Translations under genes and position numbers: made by a program
Notes under the pieces: generated by a model
Database searches by the model: none
Seen by the model: the letters and a program-made list of their open reading frames with translations, nothing else
Told to the model about the DNA's origin: nothing
NCBI GenBank assembly: GCA_015039315.1
Contig: WIDE01000025.1
Span: 306,121-370,120, forward strand
Source of the DNA: Clavulina sp. PMI_390
Taxonomy: Eukaryota > Basidiomycota > Agaricomycetes > Cantharellales > Hydnaceae
Reading direction: 5' to 3'
DNA: 64,000 nucleotides
Shown: positions 22,631 through 33,871 of the stretch, one piece after another
Layout: each line of letters starts with the position of its first letter
Position numbering within the stretch: position 1 is the first letter of the stretch

Positions 22631-23648
22631 TAGGAAAGGAAGAACTCAGAAACCCATTGAGTCAGTCATTTTGGTTATCGTCATGCGGCCTTGAAGCACT
22701 TCCGTGGTAGTGCTACTTCTAGTAATGAAGAAAGAGAATGATGTGACGAATGCAATCTCATTGTTTAACCAAAACAAGGCAAGACTGTCCTAGGTTGAAG
22801 CTAATTTTTCTCCAAACAGTACCTCATGGCGTGGCCTGAAGTCTGAATCTCGCATACCCCCATCAGAATGTCGCCATTTTAGGATGCCTGAGGCTCGCGG
22901 CTTGAGGACTGTCGGTCGTGACGAGGTTGTGTGCTGCCTGGGCAGATCTCATAAACCCGGCGCTGTGCTGAAACTGCATAGTTTAGGACCCTGGCACGAT
23001 CACAAGGTCACCTATCGTTATTTGGACCTCCGATCTATGAAGAGGCTGATATCCAATAGCGCAGCCCCGTACACTGGAACCATGCAGCCGCACCTTGAAT
23101 GCGTGGTCAGGATATTCAACAACATTTGTAGATCGAATGGACTAGCTCCTGGCCCACTTGGAAACGGTCGTCATGTCATGTATGATGAACTGCAATATTA
23201 GCGCTGGGGCTCGACCAACTCTCTGGGGCCTCCTCTCTCTTCTTCCTGCGATTATGGACGGCTTGGAGTATTATGATTTACATTTGGGGTCCAAGCCACG
23301 ATCTCTGGGCACGAGCCAGCTTGCCCAATGAATCGAACAGCCCTCCCTTGTTGTCAGGCCACAGCTTCTGGGCACCATTTATCTCGTCACATATGAGGTG
23401 GATATTTCCCCTAATTCACACAGGGCGACGAGCGCTTAACCAAAGCTATTGAACGGCATGAAGCATCCCGACCTACTAGAATGTTCAGCCCCTGATCTAT
23501 CGCATACAAGTTCACCGTTAGGCAACCATGGTGTTTCTTCGATCATCCGTTCGGCCTCTATCCCCCAGCGTGCTTGAGGCATTGCAGGGTACGAATCGAC
23601 ATATATGGGGTAGCAGATTCTCTGCTTCCTTGCAGTATCTCTGTCCTC
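22631..23648. other. intergenic between recent family-G duplicates
   Basis: No supported gene. A 105-codon ORF at 22884-23201 has no recognisable motif. Confidence 0.4.
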
Positions 23649-24408
23649 ATGGCCGAATCGTTCACATACTACTTCAGCACCACTGATCTCTACGACACCA
23701 CTATCACCAATGGGAGTGATCAAGTCTATTACTGGCTCGAGACGGAACGAAGTGGGTTTTTGGGCCGACACAGAACCACACACATCTATAGGGCTTCACC
23801 AAATGGAAGAGAGCTCGTCTTTGTGATCGAATATGGCACTGGCATCGAAGGATTGAACGGAAAGATATTGTTTACCCTCCAAAGGAGCACCAGCACAATT
23901 AGGGAGGTGTTCCCCAAACACGCGCTCGCCCCTCGGTAATGATCAGCCACTTCCATTGAGTATGAAACGATGCTAACCCACTACTTTTCAGCCATCGAGA
24001 CATGCCTACGCCTATGGGGGAGTTCAATTGGTCACGAGCAGGTGTCTTCTCTGCTGAGGTTGTCGTGCGTGTTCTTAATACTGCTCTGACTCAGGGTCCC
24101 GTTGATGATAATCGTCTATCTCTCTCTGCTCTTAGCTGACTGATCCCAGCAAGAATGTTGTGGTGCAGTACGACACAAATCTGCATCTATTTGAGCACTC
24201 AGTCCCCACCCTCGTGGTTTCTGGCACTGCACTATCTCTCCCATTGGACATGATCGTGCTAGGGGTGACTGTGATGAGACATGACCGCGAACAAGTAAGG
24301 AAGAGAGGTATGAGATTAGCGTACTCTTGATGGCTTTGTGGTACTTGGTGCTGATCTTGACCCTCAATCTGAACAGCCGCTAGGAGTGCGGCCATCGAGG
24401 GCCTTTGA
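23649..24408 (+). CDS. DUF6593-like protein (family G, copy 7)
   Basis: Exons 23649-23935, 23992-24064, 24136-24307 and 24377-24408 give 187 aa, phases 2, 0 and 1. It reads MAESFTYYFSTTDLYDTTIT, QVYYWLETE, THIYRASPNGREL, REVFPKHALAPR, RHRDMPTPMGEFNWSRAG and LSLPLDMIVLGVTVMRHDR, ending in KRAARSAAIEGL. It is the near twin of the gene at 21817. No signal peptide. The conserved pieces are the presumed strands of the DUF6593-like fold; no catalytic motif is evident. Confidence 0.75.
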
Positions 24409-26454
24409 CGTAAGGGAGACCAAGGAATGAGGAGATATGAGAGATTCCCCCATAGTGTGTATATGTTGTAGAACACCACTTGCATCAACGACCCCTGCCG
24501 TGAATAGCTACCTGTGGGAGAAGCGATTATCAAGGCACTGCGCATCGCCAGCTTTGGGGCGTAAGTATAGTTCTCGGCCGCCACATACCTAGGTGCGACG
24601 TTCATTCCACTATGATCATAGAGAATGATGAGTGGTAAATGAGTATACCATAATCTCCAAAAAATTCTAGAGCATGGTCAACATGTGAGTAAATGAATGC
24701 TTGGCTGCAGAGTTCCAAGGTAGCCTTAGCCCGTTCCAAACTATACAATATATTCGGGACCTGCTTGGTCCGTTCAGCAAGTCAGCCGCTTCCTCGCATG
24801 TGTGGCAATTAGAAATGGTCAAACAATAAGAGGCTCCTTCTTTCTCCTCCAAAAAAGTGCCCATTCGATTTTTCGCCTGCATGAATTGGTATGTGTCCAG
24901 CGCGCTATTACTGGCAAGCGCTGAATCTTCAAGATAATGGCGATATCGAGCAAATTACTGAAGCTCCAGATGGATGAAAGAGAGCAGCTCATTCAGTGCA
25001 CCTCACATAATTGAAGCCGAAGCCATTGCAGTTGAGAAGTTCCTGGCTTTGCTTGAAAGATTGTCGAGTATCCTTTCGGTACAGCTCACGGCTCGGCATG
25101 AGGAATTCTAGGAGAGGGTTATGATTTAGTGTTATTAGCTGCACTCGAAGAAGACTTCTGGTCCGGGAGACGTCGTCAAAACCCTCGGCGATGTGGCCGA
25201 TTGTTTGTGTATGTCGGAGACGAAATAACGCCGCGGCGCGCACATCGCCAAACAAGCACAGGATTGTGGTTCCCACAAGTTGCACTGCATACCACGCACT
25301 GCCAGTCTGAGCGGACTATGCCGTTGTACGTAAAAGTTGCTTGGATTGGTTGTTTTCGTAGTGCTGATGCAGATTTGAACAGGCGAAAGCTGTGCCGTCA
25401 TCATCGTGGCAGCCTGTGCAGCAGCGAGTTACTTTTGGCCTGCTCCTCGAATTCAACCTCATCACAACTCATTCAAAATGATTGTCCTCCAGCTACATTG
25501 AGTCACTGAGTGAGCGCCTGATACCCGTGCTCACTTCCTTGTCACACAAACTCTGGATAGCTACCCACACGAGCATTCAGATGCTACACCTACTAACGAC
25601 GAAAGTTACGGCGCGATGCTTAACCATTCTTTTTCCCCTCCATTTCAGTTCGAACAGGCGCAAATAGTTCACCAAATCAGCTCTTTCTGCTGGAGTACTT
25701 CTCCGATTGCGTCACAGCTTCCACAGCCTCATCGGTGGCAATTCGGCCATCTTACGACAATGCAAACCCAGCCGCGATCAGTGCCGTGTGAAATGATCCA
25801 CGTTCACAATGCATCTCGGAGTCCTTCGTATGCCGCCTAATTCAACATGCTAGAATGCAGATCTCCTTCCTCCGAGCAAGGCAGACCATTCGCTTCCAAA
25901 GCCTGAGGGAGCGTCAATAGGCTCGCAGTTTGCTAGTCTCGTGTCTACTATCGACTCCCGCATCCTTTGAGTTGATTAGCGGGGAGAGTATTTGGTTTAC
26001 TTTCCTCCTTTGTTCTCCAGTTTTGTATCTTTAGCTCCATTGCTGTGCCTGTACGTGTTTCGTCCTCTGTCCCTATCAACAGCCACTGGGAGTCTAATCA
26101 CGGGCAGGAACCATCACTTCATCGATCAACTAGACGCCTCCTCTCTCGTATTGGATTTTGCCACACTGGTTGGTTGACTGAATTTGCAATCGTGTAGTCT
26201 AGATGCCTCCGCGGCATTTGAGGGAAAGCCTGCCATCGCCTTGGGACGGTGATGAAGATGCGACTTGTTGGCAATTTTGTAGCAGGCTGAATGTCTCCGG
26301 TTTGACGATACTAACCCATTGGTTGGGCTAAGCTACAAAAAGCGATACGAGGGCTGGACGAGGGGTCCTCCACACCACTCCAACCCTATCCCCCATCCAC
26401 TATTTTATATTCCCTTATCCTTCCCCTCCTCTCCTTCCCTTTGGATATCCCATA
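24409..26454. other. 2-kb intergenic stretch
   Basis: No gene is supported. ORFs of up to 157 codons on the minus strand near 24132-24605 are antisense to the family-G gene or lack motifs. A 126-codon ORF at 25129-25509 has atypical composition and no recognisable domain. Confidence 0.4.
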
Positions 26455-26987
26455 ATGGGTACGTGGCTAGCATTTTTTTTGACAACTTGCCATGAGTGCT
26501 AATATGCACTTGGGATCCACTTGGCATCGATTGTACCTTCCCTTTTATCTGCTGATTACAGCAAACCCAGGTCACATCAATCGCGTGATTGCCATTGCTG
26601 CCCAAAACGGTTGGATGGTTGATTTTGTACGCGTTATTCGTGTTTTCGTTCATAGATTCTTCGTCGTTCTATCTCTGGCTGACGTTTTCCTATCCGCTAT
26701 CCCTTTTCTTAGGAGGATTCGCAAGGGCAAGACAGAAGAGGGGTATTCATCCATCTGAGCAAATTGATGAGTAAGTCATATCTCGCTTATTTCGTGCAAA
26801 TCTGTGGTGATTTCCGCCCATGCTGTTTTCTGGATCTCACACGCTGATCACCTCTCTGTTGACGTGGAACTCAATAGTGAGTGGCGTCGTTGTCAGTGCA
26901 GGGCGTGGCCCCAAGAGGATGGCCGCCCGTGATGATGCATGCTTACGCTGGCTTATCGATAATGGCTACCTAATGGAGGGTTATTAA
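26455..26987 (+). CDS. small stand-alone dsRNA-binding-domain-like protein
   Basis: Four exons, 26455-26458, 26562-26626, 26713-26770 and 26878-26987, give 78 aa. Exon 1 is only ATG plus one base (ATGG|GTACGT); junction phases are 1, 0 and 1, and all introns are GT..AG. The protein starts MANPGHINRVIAIAAQNGWM, has a charged turn (EDSQGQDRRG), a strand (VFIHLSKLM), VVVSAGRGPKRMAARDD, and ends CLRWLIDNGYLMEGY. Order and spacing (helix, three strands, then G.G..K..A...A...L helix) match a single dsRNA-binding domain. Its small size and lack of other domains suggest an RNA-binding or regulatory role, possibly nuclear or cytoplasmic (inference). The sequence could instead be decayed, but four junctions agreeing in frame argue against that. 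Confidence 0.6.
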
Positions 26988-27906
26988 GAATATTCGGATG
27001 GTATCTAACTTATTGCTTAAGTACACGGTCTCCCTCTCCGTGCACCTCTCAAAATGATGAGTGGTCGTCAAGGTTTCTAATGCCTGGCGACCCAATAGGG
27101 ATATCTTTGTAATATTAGAGAACACTCGATTCTGTAGAGCACGTTTCGACTTGTACAATGACTCGGGCTCTGGCAATTCAGCCAACCTTTACCCAATGTG
27201 GAATTGGGCGATGTAATCCATCCAGTTCATTAATTTATTCATTGAATCGGTGTCACTTCAGACCTCGCCAGTCTCGAGGAAGCTTCGTCAAATGAATTGC
27301 CCAATTAATAACCAGCTGCGGTAACTACTTGTCATTTTTACAGCATGCTTGTTCTTAAATATTGGCGCTAGAGATCAGCGGTCCTAAACGCGTGGTTCGA
27401 CTGCTGCCTACCCTCCTAGCGTCCGTCACTTTCCTTCGTTTGGGTGCACACCAGCCAGAACAAAGCTCCTGCAGTCTGCTAATGCCACACTAATCTCGAC
27501 TGTACCCATCGGTTGGATTGATTAAACAGAATCAGGGCATTGAACACGTGAAGGTGATGGTCATCGTTGCCGACCAGGCTGTCATGTGACAGAGAACTTG
27601 CAGACGGGTATTGGGCGTGGATGGTAATCGTCAAACTAGACTCTTGGTTGAGCTCAAGGAGGATGGTCAGCGTGCATGTACCACCTCCTACTTGTGGTAA
27701 GAGTCGTATGTAGAAGGGCTAGCAACTTCCAGCTGATTTCGTAATGCAGTGCCGTGCTGAGCCAAACACAGCAGAACACAACAGCACAGCGTAAGACAGA
27801 ACAGGACCCTGTCTGGTGCGGCTAACAGACGCCAACGAAACCACAAATTTAGCAAATTCACTCTCTAATAGTACTCCCCATCGCGAGCAATAAACCCCTC
27901 CTACCC
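26988..27906. other. intergenic, no supported gene
   Basis: Only short ORFs. The right end is the promoter of the F-box-like gene at 27907. Confidence 0.4.
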
Positions 27907-29417
27907 ATGCCGCCAACTGCCACTCATGCCCCCGACATAACTACCTACTTGCCTACCGAGCTCCTTTTCGCTATCGTCGATGCGCTGGTCGAACCGACTT
28001 CCAGCGGCGCAGAGCATTTGCTCCACCTCTCGACCGTGAACCGTGTCTTTAATGGCGTTGTTAATCATAAGCTATGGCGATCATTCTACATTGGGGCTCA
28101 CAAGAGTTATGACGGTGCATCGTGGTGGTATCCACTTCAGATTCGCGATGCCGTGGAGGACCGCTGCCTTGCAATTGTAAGAGATCCAACACGGGCTACT
28201 TTGATCGTGGAACTTAGTATCCACCTGTCTCCCCATGTTGCGAACCTGGCGTCGACCATTCGACGAGCCCTGGCCGCTCTTCCGAATCTCCGAGTATTTC
28301 GATTGCTCCTCGTCTATCACGGACCCTTTCGGGCTTCTATCATGCATTCATTCACCGATATGCTGGGGAGTGAGCAATTCCCATTCTGTTTGGACACTTT
28401 CTTTTGTGAACCCGCAGTGTTTCTTGGGTCACCCCCAAATTTCGTTCGATTTATCCAGTCACAATCATCTATCCGGAACCTTATAATTGGCCGTGCGCAA
28501 GCTGCAGATGATCTTAAAGCGCTCCTAGTTCCTCCTGAGTCGGAGTCCCAGAATATGTTACCCAATTTACGGTATCTGTGTAGCCCAACACAGTATATTC
28601 GATCAATTCTGCATGCTCTTCCACAAACCCCACTCGAAAATGCACATATCATTTCCCAAAGTTACGAGGATGACCTGTCGTACGCCAATCCGGGGATGAA
28701 ATCCAATGCCGAAGGCACAATCGCTACCATTCCTGCTACCGCCTCAGCGCGTGTCTCGTCCCTATTAGTGACAACAAAAGCCACTGATCCAGCTTCGTAT
28801 TTCTATGATCTCCCCTTGCTGCTCCCCGGGGCGTATGGCATCTGCCCGTCGTCAATTCGTACAATGCGGATCGGCTCTGAGCATGCGGAGCCTTTGTACT
28901 GGGACAAAAAGCTGCTTGATTGGGTAGCAAAGGAGACTGATTTTCTTTCGATCCTCACATCCCTTGAATCACTCGAGCTATTTGGGCGCGATAGCAGCAA
29001 GGGACGGAAAGGTTTTCTTCAGGGATCCATCCAACTTGGTCCCAGCGGACCACTCCTCGGCACATCCGATGTGCTCGAGTTGCTAGAGTATTGTGAAGCG
29101 GACTGTCCTACCTTGACGCACCTAATGATCAAGGACTATAACCAAAAAGTCTTGACCCAAATTGTTGATCCTACAAGGCATGGAGAGAAAATTCAGCAAC
29201 AGCCCCGCTGCTGCCAGGTAACACTTTCAGTCTCAGAGCGGATGCCGAGTTGATCCTTCGTCGAGTTCGTCATGGATGCCTAGAGAGTGGACAAATTACC
29301 GACTTAGTAATAGCCCATGATCACTACACTACACCTCCAAGCACGTCAGAGGCCTACTATATCACTCTCAATCTTCCCAGTGGATCTATTTGGGCGGCCT
29401 CGATCCGCCTCAGTTAG
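27907..29417 (+). CDS. F-box-like protein, frameshifted near 3' end
   Basis: An intronless ORF from 27907 to a stop at 29253 encodes 448 aa. Its N-terminus has an F-box-like segment (TYLPTELLFAIVDALVEP, near residue 13), then LHLSTVNRVFNGVVNHKLW, and later Leu-rich segments (LPNLRVFRLLL). F-box proteins recruit substrates to SCF ubiquitin ligases. Compared with the intact paralogue at 31933, the frame moves at about 29215-29240: an alternate frame carries on with ADAELILRRVRHG and LPSGSIWAAS to a TAG at 29415-29417. These match ADAELLLERLRLG and LPSGSIWTAS of the paralogue. So one small indel removes the last ~55 residues; it could be a real mutation or a sequence error. Confidence 0.65.
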
Positions 29418-29835
29418 GGTTAAGTAGCCAAGAGCGCATTCCAAGCTGTCTCCTTCAGCAACATATTTGTTCTTGGTTGCTGTCTCAAGCTTCGCGTTCG
29501 CGGCGGAAGAAAGTTGTTTGTATTTTGGGTTTGTGCTACTCGTCTCAGATAAATTGGCTAAGTTCCATGCACCTATGCTACTATAGTTTATCAGACTAAG
29601 AGAAAATCTCGATACCACTTACCCCCTCAAACTAAACCACATTGAGATCTCGTGCCAGGGAGCTGCTGAATGAGTTGAATAGACTCAAGCAAGTCGAACT
29701 GTATCGACTGAGAGGGTGGACCGGCCGAATTGGCCTAGCCATGTCCTCGGTCTTGGCACGATTTGCGCCAGTGACGTACGACAGCAAGCTCCAACATTGG
29801 CAACGATGTCGATCCTAACCCACCACCCAGAGTCA
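29418..29835. other. intergenic, no supported gene
   Basis: 3' flank of the F-box-like gene and promoter of the family-G gene at 29944. No coding signal. Confidence 0.4.
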
Positions 29836-29843
29836 TATATAAG
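29836..29843 (+). promoter_or_regulatory. TATA box of family-G copy 8
   Basis: TATATAAG, 101 bp before the family-G ATG at 29944. Confidence 0.45.
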
Positions 29844-29943
29844 AGCCCAATTTCCAGCTCTCACTACCCTCGTCAGCGAGCGCCCATTCAATCATTGATA
29901 CCTTGCACCTCCCTTACTACTGAAACCAACCCCAAATTTCGCT

Positions 29944-30767
29944 ATGACCTCTTCTGTTTCTCCTCCCATAACCGAATTCGTCAACACTTTCACGCTCTCC
30001 TCACGCAAGTACTGGAACACCGTACTCCACGATCCAGAGGACCAGCCCTTCTGCTGGATCGAGGAACCTGGGTCAAAGGCTGTACAATTCTCGCATGGTC
30101 CAATCCATGTGTATCGTCGTGCCACCTCTGGAAATACATCAAACGAAGGGAGTGGCGTGCCTTCGAGCCAACGTCAAGAGGTCGCCACGATCAACTTTCG
30201 TCGTTTTGGGGCCTCGACAGTTATATATCATGGAAAGGAGCTCATGTTGAAAGATTTAATGCAGAAGAAGGGTTTCTTTGCATCGTGAGTTGACCGTTGC
30301 CCTGTCGCCCATCCTCAGTGCCGTTGTGGTCTGCTGGTGGGAGGCTGTTTTCACATGCCTTAGAGCAAGATAATAAAATGACATCGATGAATCCCATCAC
30401 CCTCGTAGTTCATTGGTGTCGAAGACCCCCATTGGTGACGTCAAGTGGTCTCTGAAACTCTTTGCGCCAGAGGTCAGTAATCCTCTCCACACAGCTCCGC
30501 CGCTTATCCCGTCCAAGTAGCTTTTTCTTCATATCACTGATTCTCTCCTTCATTCAGTTGCACGATACATCGGGGACAAAGCTCCTTACATCTGCAAACA
30601 TGGCACTGACCTCTACTGGAACCCCACGCATCGAGGTGTCCAATCTCATTGACGTCATGAACCCTGAGGTGATGGACCTTATCGTTGTGGGCTGGGTAGT
30701 CATGATGCGATTGGGCGAAAGGAAGCGGCGACACATCGTGAGCGCCGGTGCTGCTGGTGGCTCTTAA
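29944..30767 (+). CDS. DUF6593-like protein (family G, copy 8)
   Basis: Exons 29944-30284, 30409-30472 and 30558-30767 give 204 aa, phases 2 and 0. It has TLSSRKYWNTVLHD, PFCWIEEPGS, IHVYRRAT, EVATINFRRFG, STVIYHGKELMLKDLM, then exon 2 with TPIGDVKWSLKLF and exon 3 with EVMDLIVVGWVVMMRLGERK. This sub-group (with 30992, 36496 and 38182) shows the DUF6593 pattern most clearly: strand with WIEE, VAxIxF, a short exon 2 with x-G-x-x-x-W, and a C-terminal DLIVVGWVVMM segment followed by basic residues. No signal peptide; function unknown. Confidence 0.78.
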
Positions 30768-30991
30768 GCTGGTAACCAAATGCGGGTGTGGAGGTCCGGA
30801 CTATTTGGCTCGAGGAAAGAATTGTTGTGCCACCAGACTCCACCATGTCAAATACACCATTTCTGTTCGTCTCAAAGGAAAATATATAGCCCGAGAGCTT
30901 CTCGAGGTCTCGACATACTGAGCGCGGCCCCCTCTCATCGTCACCACCACCACCATACAAGTGGTCTTGAACCTCCTGTAACCAACCAACC

Positions 30992-31857
30992 ATGTCCACT
31001 ACCTCTCCCTCTCAAGCTCCCATAACCGATTTTCACAACGTCCTCACACTCTCCTCACGCAAGTACTGGGACACTACAGTCCACGATGCGGAAGGTCGCC
31101 CTCTTTACTGGATTGAGGAGCCTGGTTCGAGGACTTTGCAATTCTCGCATGACCCTATCCATATTTATCGTCGTTCTACACCTGGAAGTTTGTCGAGCGA
31201 AGACGATGACGCAATGCTGATCCATCGTGAAGAGGTTGCTACCATTAATTTCTGCCGGTTTCGAGACTCAAAGGTTGTCTACCACGGGAAGGAGCTCCTG
31301 CTGAACGAATTAATGCGGAAGAAACAGTATTTCGGATCGTGAGTGCACTTTCTTCAACATCTCTATACTTCCTCGTTCGGAGGTATCCCACATGCTGGTG
31401 CTCGCTATGTGGCCAAGACAAACATCTTGGGCCACTGGTCATAGGATACATTGACTTGGCTCGGTGTAGAATCTCATCAAGAACTGGTCCTCTCTCATAG
31501 TGCTCATATATCAAGTACCCCAATCGGCGACGTCGAGTGGTCTCTAAAACTCTACTCACCAGAGGTCAGCCAACGCCTTCCCTTACCTGTACTTCTTCTG
31601 GTCTCATACTCTCCTCTTCATTTACGGCCGGTCTTCTCTCACATTAGCTTCACGGTATATCAGGGACAAAGCTCCTGACCTCCGCGAACGTGGCACTCGT
31701 CTCCACTGGCACTCCCCAGATCGAGGTGTCGAACCTCATCGACATATTCAATCCTGAGGTTATGGACCTCCTCGTTGTCGGCTGGGTGACTATGATGCAC
31801 CAAGCCGAGAAAAAGAGACGACGTATCATCAGTACTGGTGCCATTGCCGGGTCTTAG
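30992..31857 (+). CDS. DUF6593-like protein (family G, copy 9)
   Basis: Exons 30992-31338, 31501-31564 and 31648-31857 give 206 aa, phases 2 and 0. It is a near copy of the preceding gene: TLSSRKYWDTTVHD, PLYWIEEPGS, IHIYRRST, EVATINFCRF, KVVYHGKELLLNELM, TPIGDVEWSLKLY, and EVMDLLVVGWVTMMHQAEKK. It lies 76 bp upstream of the ATG of the F-box-like gene at 31933, so the two may share or overlap transcripts. Confidence 0.78.
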
Positions 31858-31932
31858 GACGATTTCTGAAGGGGTGGACTGTTTGGTTCGAGGACGTGAT
31901 GATCGCGATCCTACCCTACAAGCTGCGACCAA

Positions 31933-33585
31933 ATGGGAAGACCACGGCACAAACAAGCATCTAATAAACCTGCCGTGCACAAGAATCCCCCTTCCCGTAA
32001 AGAAAAGCTTCAACTAGTTGTGCAACCCTCTGTTACTCCTATCCCCTCTGGCTCTATCACTACCTACTTGCCCAATGAGCTTTTGTTCGCTATCGTTGAT
32101 GCGCTCACTGAAATGAGTTCTGACGGTAACAAGGATCTTATTATTCTCTCCACGGTAAACCACGTTTTTAGTAATATCGTAAACCATACATTGTGGCGAT
32201 CGTTCCATATCGGGGCGCATAGGAGGAAGGACAGTGTGTTAGACTGGGATCCAACCAAGGTCCGCAAAGGAGTAGAAGACCGCTGTCACGCAATATTGAG
32301 GGACCCGTCACGGGCTGCTTTGATTGTGGATCTCGGTATCCATTTATCTACCCATGTTGCGAGCGAGGTAACTGTCATTCAACAAGCCCTCGCTGCGCTT
32401 CCCAACCTACAAACTCTTCGCTTGCTTTTTATCAATGAGGTGCCCATACCTGCTTCCATCATCTGGGATTTCACTGATATGCTGGGCATCGGGCAATTCC
32501 CTTTTCATATTCATACACTCTTTTGCGAACCTGGATTATTTCCTGGTTCATCCCCAAACTTCTTCCGATTCCTCCACTCTCAGTCGTCCATTCAAACCCT
32601 TATGATCGATCATATGCGGGTTATGAACGACCCTGCCCCACCTCAACCACCTCCTACATCTGGATTCTCAGATATGCTTCCTCAATTGCACCACCTATCT
32701 ACTCCAACACTCTACATTCGAGGAGCTTTGTATGCTCGTCCACAAAATCCGATTCAGCACGTACATATCATCTCGCGAAGCCATAAGCATGACCTTCTGT
32801 GCGCCGATAGGGCGAGTCAGGCGCAGACTGAGGGTTCAGTTGGCCCTGCTGCTGCTGCTGCTGCTGCTGCTACCGACCTGGCACCTGTGTTGTCCCTGCT
32901 GGTGACAACAAAGAGATCTGATCCAATATTCTATCTCTCTAACCTCCCCTTGCTGCTTCCCTCAGCATACGGCATCCGCGCATCGTCAATTCGGTCGCTT
33001 AGAATAGGAGCTTCCTACGCTCCGTCCTTATTGCATTGGGGAGCAGAGGTTTTCGAATCAATATTAAGCGGAAAGACACATTTTCTTTCTATTCTTACGT
33101 GTCTCGAAACTCTCGAGCTCTTTGGGTCCTGCATCGAACCTACCCGTGGGGGACCCCCTATCTACACCTGGGGGAGCGCGTTTCGAATGCCTCCGAGCAG
33201 ACCACCGCTTCAAACATCCACTATAATAGCGCTTCTGCGTCATTGTGAGACGGATTGTCCTACATTATCCACTATCAGTATCAAGGAATATGGACAGAGG
33301 GCTGAGATCAGGAGCCTTCTGCACCACCCATATGGGGCAAATCTTACAACAGCGCCGCCTCCTAGAGGGGAAATCCCAAGCCCTACCGCGGATGCTGAGC
33401 TATTGCTTGAGCGCCTTCGGCTTGGCCGCGCCGAAGGGGCGGATACGGCGCCCATAGGAGCCGCCACTGGAAAATCCCTCAACACTCCAACCACCACAAG
33501 CACATCGTCTGTCTCCTCTGAATCTCTCACTCTTCCCAGTGGGTCTATATGGACAGCGTCAACCTTCCTTAATCCTGATCTGTGA
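31933..33585 (+). CDS. F-box-like protein, intact paralogue
   Basis: A single-exon gene of 550 aa. It begins with a basic 25-residue leader (MGRPRHKQASNKPAVHK), then ITTYLPNELLFAIVDALTE (F-box-like, near residue 40) and LSTVNHVFSNIVNHTLW. Leu-rich segments follow, and a poly-Ala run encoded by GCT/GCx repeats (32848-32873) lies in the middle. The C-terminus has ADAELLLERLRLG, a Thr/Ser-rich stretch and LPSGSIWTASTF. It is paralogous to 27907 over nearly all its length; the leader and poly-Ala are absent there. F-box proteins act as SCF substrate adaptors; the target here is unknown. Confidence 0.75.
   Translation: MGRPRHKQASNKPAVHKNPPSRKEKLQLVVQPSVTPIPSGSITTYLPNELLFAIVDALTEMSSDGNKDLIILSTVNHVFSNIVNHTLWRSFHIGAHRRKDSVLDWDPTKVRKGVEDRCHAILRDPSRAALIVDLGIHLSTHVASEVTVIQQALAALPNLQTLRLLFINEVPIPASIIWDFTDMLGIGQFPFHIHTLFCEPGLFPGSSPNFFRFLHSQSSIQTLMIDHMRVMNDPAPPQPPPTSGFSDMLPQLHHLSTPTLYIRGALYARPQNPIQHVHIISRSHKHDLLCADRASQAQTEGSVGPAAAAAAAATDLAPVLSLLVTTKRSDPIFYLSNLPLLLPSAYGIRASSIRSLRIGASYAPSLLHWGAEVFESILSGKTHFLSILTCLETLELFGSCIEPTRGGPPIYTWGSAFRMPPSRPPLQTSTIIALLRHCETDCPTLSTISIKEYGQRAEIRSLLHHPYGANLTTAPPPRGEIPSPTADAELLLERLRLGRAEGADTAPIGAATGKSLNTPTTTSTSSVSSESLTLPSGSIWTASTFLNPDL
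32848..32873 (+). repeat. GCT trinucleotide run coding poly-alanine
   Basis: GCT repeats within the F-box-like gene at 31933 encode an Ala run absent from the paralogue at 27907. Such runs change length easily. Confidence 0.7.
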
Positions 33586-33871
33586 ATCATCAAGAATAGC
33601 TTTCGAGCTGGCCGCTCAGTGACGCAATCGCTAGGGGCGTCTCGATCGTCCAAATTAGCCCGGAAATGAATTGTTGGCCCAGGTTCCATTGGAGGAGAGG
33701 AAGTAAGTTAGGTTGACCAGCACCTACGTTACTACAATCTATAAGACTCGGAGACGGAGCTTGTATGATATTCTTTGGAAGCGATAAAAAAAAACAAGCA
33801 TTCATTACGTTACATTAATCAAATCATTCGCGCGAGTAGTGAGTCCTTCTAGTCATCAACCGGTATTCTAT

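Noticed and set aside
25129..25509. 126-codon plus-strand ORF with Arg-rich start
   Set aside because: No recognisable motif, atypical composition, an equally long ORF on the opposite strand, and no intron pattern.
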